Of a stretch of DNA of 20,163 nucleotides, positions 13,884 to 20,163 are shown in pieces (the first letter of the stretch is position 1; each line of letters begins with the position of its first letter). Below the pieces are notes generated by a model. The model was not told the origin of the DNA, did not search any database, and saw only the letters and a program-made list of their open reading frames with translations. Both the position numbers and the translations under genes were made by a program. The DNA comes from a virus. Where the stretch lies: positions 1 to 20,163 of IMG/VR virus record IMGVR_UViG_3300020470_000380; one strand, written 5' to 3'.

Positions 13884-14659
13884 TCATCTACTCCTGAAAC
13901 TGGATTACGTTGTTTACCGTCATCAAAGTATTCTAAGGTTTCTCCAAACCCAAAGTCGTCATCAGCATCTGCCGTGATAGGGTCGGGGACAACAGTGTAT
14001 CTAACTTCTCTCGGTGCCGTAGCAACGTTAGTAGAAGTATAAGCGTCGGCAATGACTTTGGTGATAGTAGAGCTCTCGCTGATTGGTCCATAAACATAGG
14101 TCTTTGCTGTGAATGTTAAAGTATAGATGATTGCTCTGCGTTGTGCGAAGTTTCCTTCGTAATCATCTTCATACCCCACACTATTAAGTATAACAGGAAC
14201 ATCCTTGGTTTCATTCAAATCAGGCACCAACTTCATAGGAAGATTATATGAAGGTTGGAAGTTGCAGAGAATTTGCTCTAAAATTTCCAAACCATCTTCC
14301 TGATTCTTAGAGATGATTGCTAACTCAAACCCGATATTATATGGTACGGGCATGAAAGAAGTTTTACTCTTGTCAGTTGTACTTACTACGGTTACTTTTT
14401 GTGTAGGTGCTACCTTTCTAGTACCATCATATTCAATTGAATTAATCTCAAAAGAGATTCTTGGCAGAGTAATTTGTACCCTTTTGTTAGTAGGGTCTGC
14501 CATTTGTTCTAGACGAGCTAGAAATTTCTGTTTAGGACCATAGGCAAGAGGTACTTTCATAACCTCATCGTCCTTTTTAATCTCAATATTATTAAAGAGA
14601 GTACCAAAGGCAACTACAGTTTTACGAAAGATTTCGTGATAGCTATATTTTCCTAACAT
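13880..14659 (-). CDS. 15: Tail sheath stabiliser / tail terminator gp15
   Basis: Caps the completed tail, stabilising the last sheath and tube ring and forming the site where the neck joins. The product is 259 residues (T4 gp15 is 272). It starts MLGKYSYHEIFRKTVVAFGT followed by LFNNIEI, the family N terminus. It also contains VPLAYGPKQKFLARLEQM (about 36-53), ITLPRISFEI and the PYNIGFELAIISKNQEDGLE segment followed by ILEQILCNFQPSYNL, all characteristic of gp15. The ATG shares one base with the gp14 stop (TGATG), so translation is coupled. The last 45 residues are acidic and Gly-rich. Confidence 0.95.
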   Translation of the reverse strand: MLGKYSYHEIFRKTVVAFGTLFNNIEIKKDDEVMKVPLAYGPKQKFLARLEQMADPTNKRVQITLPRISFEINSIEYDGTRKVAPTQKVTVVSTTDKSKTSFMPVPYNIGFELAIISKNQEDGLEILEQILCNFQPSYNLPMKLVPDLNETKDVPVILNSVGYEDDYEGNFAQRRAIIYTLTFTAKTYVYGPISESSTITKVIADAYTSTNVATAPREVRYTVVPDPITADADDDFGFGETLEYFDDGKQRNPVSGVDE

Positions 14660-15585
14660 CAGATTGTAGTATCAGTAGTAGATGCAAACGTTCCGAAAGG
14701 ATTTCCTTCTGTGAAATCAAGAATGTCATCATCCTGCGTCTCAAAATCGTAGTTTTGATCAACTTCGGAGTTCACATTATTTAGGGTATTATAAGATGCA
14801 GATGTCCATGCTGCTCCAGATGTCTGTCCAGTAACGGTTTCTGGGATTGTAAAGATACCTGTACGGTTGTAAACTTGTAACTGCCTGTTGGCAGAATCCC
14901 ATGCTTTGACTTCTGCGGTTACGTTGGAAGTGCCTCCTGCGACAACTTCTCCAACAGTGAAATCGCCAGTACCACCCACTGCAAAATTAACAGTGATAGC
15001 ATTGGCGAATGTAGTTTCAATGGCATCAATGTCAGCGACACCAGTGTTAAGTTCCTCGTCACTGTACTCAAAGAGTTCACATTGACATTCCCAAACGTAT
15101 CCTTTACCTAACTGGTAGAAAGGACGTTCAACTTCTACGAACTTAATTTCAAATAAATGCTTGGTAATAGGGAACCAAATTAAATCCCCTTCATTCGGAC
15201 GACCCTCTACATTTAAGGTCGCATTGTCGTCCACTTTTTCTTCAAACTTTGCACGGGAGAAGATAAACGTTGTTTTGTCTTCAACACGAATTCCGAATTT
15301 GCTAAGTAATTCGCCTTGTCCTTCCCATCCTTCAACATTATTGACGTAGGCTCTAACTTGAAGTGCTTGATTAAACTCGCTACTCTCAACTTCATTAAGG
15401 ATAGTGTCTTTGTTGACATAGGTTCTAGGGAGATAATAAATGTTTTGTCCGTAGATTTCAATACTTTCTACGATTAAATTTTCAATAAACTTTTGTTCTT
15501 GCGCTGATCCATTAACATTAATTCTACAGGCAGAATTGTAGTCTGACTGTACGCAATCTGATGGAGTGGGATTAGAATATGACAT
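14659..15585 (-). CDS. 14: Neck protein gp14, with an extra C-terminal beta module
   Basis: Head-completion (neck) protein that works with gp13 to close the packaged head and accept the tail. The product is 308 residues (T4 gp14 is 256). The N-terminal two thirds carry typical segments: SAQEQKFIENLIVESIEIYG (about 27-46), YYLPRTYVNKDTILNE and GDLIWFPITKHLFEIKFVE, then PFYQLGKGYVWECQCELFEY. Residues about 195-265 look like an insertion: VGGTGDFTVGEVVAGGTSNV, then LQVYNRTGIFTIPETVTGQT and SGAAW. That pattern resembles a beta module in the C terminus of the large fibre protein. The conserved end DQNYDFETQDDDILDFTEGN follows. AGGA lies close to the ATG, and gp13 ends one base upstream. Confidence 0.95.
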   Translation of the reverse strand: MSYSNPTPSDCVQSDYNSACRINVNGSAQEQKFIENLIVESIEIYGQNIYYLPRTYVNKDTILNEVESSEFNQALQVRAYVNNVEGWEGQGELLSKFGIRVEDKTTFIFSRAKFEEKVDDNATLNVEGRPNEGDLIWFPITKHLFEIKFVEVERPFYQLGKGYVWECQCELFEYSDEELNTGVADIDAIETTFANAITVNFAVGGTGDFTVGEVVAGGTSNVTAEVKAWDSANRQLQVYNRTGIFTIPETVTGQTSGAAWTSASYNTLNNVNSEVDQNYDFETQDDDILDFTEGNPFGTFASTTDTTI

Positions 15586-15586
15586 A

Positions 15587-16393
15587 TTATCCTATGAGAT
15601 CCATTGGAGGAAGTTCGTAAGTCTTACGCACTTCTTCTTCTAATTGTACTTTCCTAGTAGAAGCATCTTCTAGGATTTGACGACCGTTAAGCGTAACTCC
15701 GCCAAGCATTTGAATACCATCATATTTACTTAGATTACGTCCCCATTGCTGCATAAACAATGCTTCGCAGTAATCTTTTAACCAATTGTCATTGTATGCG
15801 CTGGTATGAATTTCTGGGTCAGTTCTCATGATACAGTCTACCATGATGTAATTACCAACTTGCAATTCATCCCAAGAGAAATCAAGATGCAATTCATTCT
15901 CAACTTTATTATAACGTATTCTTCTGTGAGCGCGAGAGTTTGTTACCCAATCTAGGGTTTCAAGATATTGCGACACCATGAAGTAATGCAAGATATTGTG
16001 ATTTGTGAATGAGTAGATATCATTCAAGAAAATCTGATACTTGATATTAAACATGTTTGCAGGAACTACGCTACTGCTAGACAAGTTTGCATATACCTGA
16101 TTAACCGCTACGACACCTGGTGGGAGATCCACCTTCAAATTGTTTATAGACCAGTCAGTTCCCGTAATAGATGTAGCACTTCCAGCAGCAGTTTTGATTG
16201 CTTCAGTAACTTCAATCTTGATTAGTTCTGTATTAGAACCATCGTAATGATATTCCTGCCAAAAATCAATTGCTTCTTCTATTAGATCATCCAACTGCTC
16301 ATCACACACATTAATGTCAATGGCAGGATATCCTAACCTACGAAGAGCATATGCCTTCAGTTCTGCTTTAGTAGCGGGTCTTGTTGCTGACAT
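15587..16393 (-). CDS. 13: Neck protein gp13
   Basis: Head-completion protein acting with gp14 at the portal. The product is 268 residues (T4 gp13 is 309). It begins MSATRPATKAELKAYALRRL followed by GYPAIDINVCDEQLDDLIEE, the conserved N terminus of T4-like gp13. It continues with AIDFWQEYHYDGS, the NDIYSFTNHNILHYFMVSQY segment and RRIRYNKVENELHLDF, and ends PPMDLIG. There is no clear Shine-Dalgarno sequence. The ATG lies six bases after the fibre-like gene's stop, so coupling or reinitiation is likely. The order gp13-gp14-gp15 matches T4. Confidence 0.95.
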   Translation of the reverse strand: MSATRPATKAELKAYALRRLGYPAIDINVCDEQLDDLIEEAIDFWQEYHYDGSNTELIKIEVTEAIKTAAGSATSITGTDWSINNLKVDLPPGVVAVNQVYANLSSSSVVPANMFNIKYQIFLNDIYSFTNHNILHYFMVSQYLETLDWVTNSRAHRRIRYNKVENELHLDFSWDELQVGNYIMVDCIMRTDPEIHTSAYNDNWLKDYCEALFMQQWGRNLSKYDGIQMLGGVTLNGRQILEDASTRKVQLEEEVRKTYELPPMDLIG

Positions 16394-16399
16394 GAGTTA

Positions 16400-19300
16400 T
16401 CAGGAGAATGAGGAGATAGTTAGAGTAGTAACGTCATTTGCACTGACGACTTCTCCTTTCTTGAAGAATCCGTCAACATTATCAACAGTAATTGCAGTAG
16501 CACCGAGAGCACTGATTCTTGCTGTAGTACCAGATGTAGCACCAGTGACAGTTGCACCAACTTCCATCTCAGTAACGTCACTAAGTGCGAATGTTGCATT
16601 AGTAAACACCTGAGAGATATCAATGGTTGCGTTACCAGCATGGACACTTCCAATAACGAATGTTGCATCACCATTACCACCTGAAACGGTGATAACATCA
16701 CTAGCGGTATATCCATGACCACCGCCAACGATAGAGAGTCCTGTAATAGCACCAGTTCCTGCATCAACAGTGTCAATAGAAACTGTTAGACCTGATCCAG
16801 TGCCTCCTGTGGTAGCTACGAGACTGTCAACACTATATCCAGTACCAGGAACATCAATAGTTGCACTGGCAGCACCGTTGTTCACGATGGTGATTGTCTC
16901 ACCATTTGCATATCCAGTTCCTGCCGCGGCCACAGTCACGTTAGTAACGTTACCAGAACCAGCAGTAAAGTTAACTCTCAATCCAGTTCCGCTACCACCA
17001 GTGGTTGCCACATTGTTAGTAGAAACGTAGTTAGTACCAGCAGAAAGAGATCCAAAGTTAAATGCATTTACACCACCAGCGTTCGGGTTAGTGATGGTGA
17101 TAGTGTCAGAGGTTGTGTAATTTGTACCAGGTGTATTAATGGCAAGTCCAGTAATCGCACCAGCAGATGTTGTGAGATCCACAGTCAAACTAGTTCCACT
17201 ACCTCCACTAGTTGCAAGACCAGTAGAGTTACTAAATCCACCAATACCGTTGTTTTGAATAGCACCGATTGCAACAACAGCACCAGGTGTTGGGTCTCCA
17301 GAAAGATTCAACGTTAGTGTGGTAGAAGTTGCAAGGTTGGTGAGCATTGCTCTAAGTTGCTCGTATGCATTATCAAGTTTTGCTTGTACTCTCGCTTCTG
17401 TGTAATATTGATTAGTTCCCTCAGCAAGTTCAGTTGTAGTCTTGTTAGCAAGACTGAGGTTTGCGCCAGTCTGTAAATTAACTCTAGCGTCAGCGCGAGC
17501 ATTTGTATAGTAAATATTGGTAGATCCTTCAGAAAGATCGTCAGTATCATGGTTACTAATATCAGAAACTGTACCAGTCACATCACCAGTAACGTCACCA
17601 GTCAAGTTTGCAGTGATAGTTCCTGCTGAGAAGTTACCAGACGCATCACGAAGAACGAGATTAGATGCGCTATTAGTAGATGCAGACTGAATGTTGATTG
17701 TAGGATTGCCAGAAACACCATCACCATTAGTGATTGTAATACCAGCACCAGACTTGGTAAGTGTACGTTGTGCGTAAGTATTTCCTGCAGTTCTGGTAAC
17801 CATACCAGTGCCAGACATAGCTGCTAGAGCAGCCACATCAGCGTCAACAAATGAAGTTGTGATAGATACGTCTGAAGTACCATCAAACGATACAGTACCA
17901 GAAACAACGCCAGCAACTGCAATGTTTCTTGCAGTTTCAAGAGCAGTTGCGGTAGAAGAGTTACCAACCAGAGCAGCAGTGATAGTTCCAGCAGCAAAGT
18001 TACCAGAGGAATCACGAGCAACAACTGTAGATACTGTATTAGTAGCAGCAGTTGTCATTCCATCTAAGAGATCTGCGTTAAGATTAGTGACCTTAGAAGT
18101 AGAGTTAACTACGAAAGGAGCACCAGATGTCTTAGTAGATGTAATTACACCGTCAACGGTTAGAGTTCCGTCAATGTTCGCATTATTATCAACGTCAAGT
18201 GCAGTACCAGAACCAGTAAGGTTTAATGTACCTGCTTGTAAAGAACCATCAGTACCAGAGAATACTTCACTAGAGTTTGTGGCATTGACAAGGAATCTAA
18301 ACTTCTCTAGGTTGTTATCAAATCCAATGAATCCGAGTCTTGCTTGAGTATCGTAATATCTAAATTCAATACCACGGTCTTTATTATCATCAGATACTGG
18401 AGCGGTATCTCCACCCAGTGTCATGATAGGATCATCCAGTGTGACCGTAGTGCTATTAACGGTTGTAGTTGTACCATTAACAGTTAAGTTACCACCGACT
18501 ACCAAGTCATTTCTCAAGGTAGCATCACCAGTAGCAACTTCTACAAGGAAACTATTAAGACCACCAGAATTATCATAAACGGTGAAGTCTCCACCAGTCA
18601 TCAAGTTTTTGTTAATTCTCGCACCACCAGTAACTTTAAGAGCAACTGTAGTGTCAGCAAAACTAGTAACTTGGTTTCCATTACTAATAGTAAGGTTGCC
18701 AGAAATATCTGCTGCAGCATTAATGTCAAGATCAGAACTAAACTCAGCAGTTCCATAGAATCTTGTAGCACCGCCTACAGCAAGTTTCTTATCAATACCT
18801 ACACCACCGTCAATTCTTACAGCACCATCGGCACTATAAGATACGTTGGTAATATTTTGATCAGTATTATTTTCAAACGTTGTAATACCAGCAACGTTAA
18901 GAGTATTATTAAGGTCAGTTGCTTGGGAAACTGTAAGAGTACCAATAACAGAGGTGTTACCATTATCAGTATCAATAGTAAATCTATCTGCAGAACTACC
19001 ATTCTGAACCTTAAAGAATTCATTAGATGCTTGTACAATCAGAGAATCATTGATAGTTGTCTGACCTTGAACAACTAAAGTTCCATCAGTTGCAACGTTA
19101 CCAGAACCATTCTCAATAGTAAACTTATCAGTTGTACCTGATCTAACTGCAAAGTTATTATCAATATCTACAGTTCCGTTGAATTCAGAATTACCTTGTA
19201 CTGTAAGTGTCTGGTCAAAGGTAACAGCATTGCTAACATCTAAGGTGTTAGTGATTTCAGTTGCACCGTTAACATCCAGAGTACCTTGGATATCTGTGTT

Positions 19301-20163
19301 ACCAGTTACATTGTCAACAAAGAACTTGTCAGTAGTTCCGTTTCTAACAGCAAAGTCTGCGTCAACATCAAGAGTACCATTGAAGTTTGTATTATTTTCA
19401 ACAAGTAATGTACCCTGAATAGTTGTATTACCACTCTCACCTAGAACTTGGAACTTAACACTATCATTATTGTTTAATTTACCAATGTAAAGATCGTCAC
19501 CAATATGGAGATCGGTTTGAATACCAGCACCACCGAATACTCTTAGGTTTGAACTATTATGAGAAGCGTAACTAGGAGTCAGTGCTTGAATATTACCAAC
19601 CTGTAATTTACGACGAACTCTCAGGAAGTTTTGCTCGTTAAATGTTTCAGTAGAATCGTCTCTCTGAAGAATAGTACCGTTGATAACAACGTCACTATCA
19701 AACATGAAGTCACCAGCAACGTAACCACCACCATCAAATCGGAATGCACCGTAGTCATTGGATTGAATTTCCCAAAGACCTGTAGAACCATTCTTCGCCC
19801 ATGTAGGTTCGTTAGTATCTTCAAAGTATACAGTGTTTGATACATTCAGTGTGCTGTTCAGATCAAGACCAGCACTCATCGTAGTACCTTGTGTTACTGC
19901 AAGAGTACCAGCGATAGAAGTATTACCTGAGGCAGCAACAACGTTAAACTTGTTAGAGTTAACGTTAAAGTTACCAGTTACATCTAAGATACCTGCAAGA
20001 GAACCATTACCAGTTGTAGATTGAAACTCAATCTTAGTAGTTCCAGATCCATTATTAAGTTGCAGAGTCTTAGAAGCACCCTGTAAAACTACGTTATCAT
20101 CAAAACGAGATGTACCATGAGTACGGAAGTTAGTATCAATATCAACTGAACCACCGATATTAA
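16400..20163 (-). CDS. Large repetitive fibre-like virion protein (N terminus outside window)
   Basis: The frame is open to the window edge, so at least 1253 residues are encoded here. An ATG at 19879 is internal, because the repeats continue upstream without a stop. The first two thirds are beta-rich repeats such as NGTLDVDADFAVRNGTTDKF and TVDIDNNFAVRSGTTDKF, 67 residues apart. Next come TNLNADLLDGMTT and GSTNIYYTNARADARV segments, both common in phage tail fibres. The C-terminal 220 residues hold about three GxGY modules (TGGSGTGL, AGTGYANGETITI, GGHGYTASDVITV) and a final VGATVTGATSG module. A trimeric fibre, fibritin or baseplate-associated protein is likely. Its position before gp13 is where T4 has gp12 and wac, but I cannot assign either number. 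Confidence 0.85.
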   Translation of the reverse strand, partial: NIGGSVDIDTNFRTHGTSRFDDNVVLQGASKTLQLNNGSGTTKIEFQSTTGNGSLAGILDVTGNFNVNSNKFNVVAASGNTSIAGTLAVTQGTTMSAGLDLNSTLNVSNTVYFEDTNEPTWAKNGSTGLWEIQSNDYGAFRFDGGGYVAGDFMFDSDVVINGTILQRDDSTETFNEQNFLRVRRKLQVGNIQALTPSYASHNSSNLRVFGGAGIQTDLHIGDDLYIGKLNNNDSVKFQVLGESGNTTIQGTLLVENNTNFNGTLDVDADFAVRNGTTDKFFVDNVTGNTDIQGTLDVNGATEITNTLDVSNAVTFDQTLTVQGNSEFNGTVDIDNNFAVRSGTTDKFTIENGSGNVATDGTLVVQGQTTINDSLIVQASNEFFKVQNGSSADRFTIDTDNGNTSVIGTLTVSQATDLNNTLNVAGITTFENNTDQNITNVSYSADGAVRIDGGVGIDKKLAVGGATRFYGTAEFSSDLDINAAADISGNLTISNGNQVTSFADTTVALKVTGGARINKNLMTGGDFTVYDNSGGLNSFLVEVATGDATLRNDLVVGGNLTVNGTTTTVNSTTVTLDDPIMTLGGDTAPVSDDNKDRGIEFRYYDTQARLGFIGFDNNLEKFRFLVNATNSSEVFSGTDGSLQAGTLNLTGSGTALDVDNNANIDGTLTVDGVITSTKTSGAPFVVNSTSKVTNLNADLLDGMTTAATNTVSTVVARDSSGNFAAGTITAALVGNSSTATALETARNIAVAGVVSGTVSFDGTSDVSITTSFVDADVAALAAMSGTGMVTRTAGNTYAQRTLTKSGAGITITNGDGVSGNPTINIQSASTNSASNLVLRDASGNFSAGTITANLTGDVTGDVTGTVSDISNHDTDDLSEGSTNIYYTNARADARVNLQTGANLSLANKTTTELAEGTNQYYTEARVQAKLDNAYEQLRAMLTNLATSTTLTLNLSGDPTPGAVVAIGAIQNNGIGGFSNSTGLATSGGSGTSLTVDLTTSAGAITGLAINTPGTNYTTSDTITITNPNAGGVNAFNFGSLSAGTNYVSTNNVATTGGSGTGLRVNFTAGSGNVTNVTVAAAGTGYANGETITIVNNGAASATIDVPGTGYSVDSLVATTGGTGSGLTVSIDTVDAGTGAITGLSIVGGGHGYTASDVITVSGGNGDATFVIGSVHAGNATIDISQVFTNATFALSDVTEMEVGATVTGATSGTTARISALGATAITVDNVDGFFKKGEVVSANDVTTLTISSFS
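16640..17250 (-). repeat. About three degenerate GxGY modules in the fibre-like protein
   Basis: Three copies of roughly 55-65 codons share ATTGGSGTGLxV, then a GxVTxVxVxxxGTGY stretch and a DxITIxNxG end. Examples are TPGTNYTTSDTITI, AAGTGYANGETITI and GGGHGYTASDVITV. Boundaries are approximate because the copies are degenerate. Confidence 0.7.
19121..19357 (-). repeat. 67-codon repeats in the fibre-like protein
   Basis: DFAVRNGTTDKF and NFAVRSGTTDKF occur 67 codons (201 bases) apart, each followed by a GNxxxxGTL strand. A more distant copy, FKVQNGSSADRF, lies further downstream. The DNA copies are clearly similar but diverged. Confidence 0.65.

Noticed and set aside
14778-14784. CTAAATA on the minus strand inside gp14
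   Set aside because: It lies within coding sequence (NNVNSEV region), 119 bases before gp15, which is tightly coupled to gp14. It may be chance; a weak internal promoter is not excluded.
17808-18347. Plus-strand frame of 179 codons opposite the fibre protein
   Set aside because: The codon bias of the Thr/Gly/Asn-rich fibre gene leaves the opposite strand free of stops. There is no Shine-Dalgarno sequence and the composition is that of a shadow (Val/Pro/Ser/Ala).
19879-19879. ATG at 19879 as the start of the fibre-like gene
   Set aside because: The same frame is open for another 94 codons to the window edge and shows the same repeats; there is no Shine-Dalgarno sequence before this ATG.

Overview
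The window is the late structural module of a T4-like myovirus. A small gene with the chlorophyll-binding high-light-inducible (Hli) motif identifies it as a cyanophage, most likely of marine Synechococcus or Prochlorococcus. Every gene I can support is on the minus strand, so transcription runs from base 20163 towards base 1. I see no tRNA, CRISPR array, insertion sequence or attachment site.

In transcription order, bases 20163-16400 hold the C-terminal part of a very large repetitive fibre-like virion protein whose start is outside the window. The neck and tail-completion genes gp13, gp14 and gp15 follow, then a 47-codon gene joined by ATGA overlaps to both neighbours, then the small terminase gp16. 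Between gp16 and the large terminase gp17 lies about 3.9 kb of accessory genes: a putative virion protein, a basic multi-module protein, a Zn-ribbon-like protein, a one-helix membrane protein, a 33-residue hli gene, a second small membrane protein, a thermonuclease-like enzyme, a short unknown protein and a 2-oxoglutarate/Fe(II) oxygenase. After gp17 come gp18 (sheath), gp19 (tube), gp20 (portal), a gp67/68-like core protein, gp21 (prohead protease), gp22 (scaffold) and the N-terminal 295 codons of gp23 (major capsid protein).

The genes form a head-and-tail assembly line. gp20, gp22 and the core protein build the prohead. gp21 matures it at LxE sites, one of which is visible in gp23. gp16 and gp17 package DNA. 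gp13, gp14 and gp15 close the head and cap the tail, and gp18 and gp19 form the contractile tail. The accessory genes overlap one another by 4-17 nt and lead into gp17, so they are probably expressed late.

Short AT-rich gaps before gp23, gp22, the core protein, gp20, gp19, gp18 and two accessory genes carry matches to the T4-type late promoter TATAAATA or a CTAAATA variant. The least expected points are the two short genes (hli and the 47-codon gene), a beta-rich module that appears to recur in gp18, gp14 and the fibre protein, and the multi-module basic protein. Nothing here amounts to a clearly new biological system.
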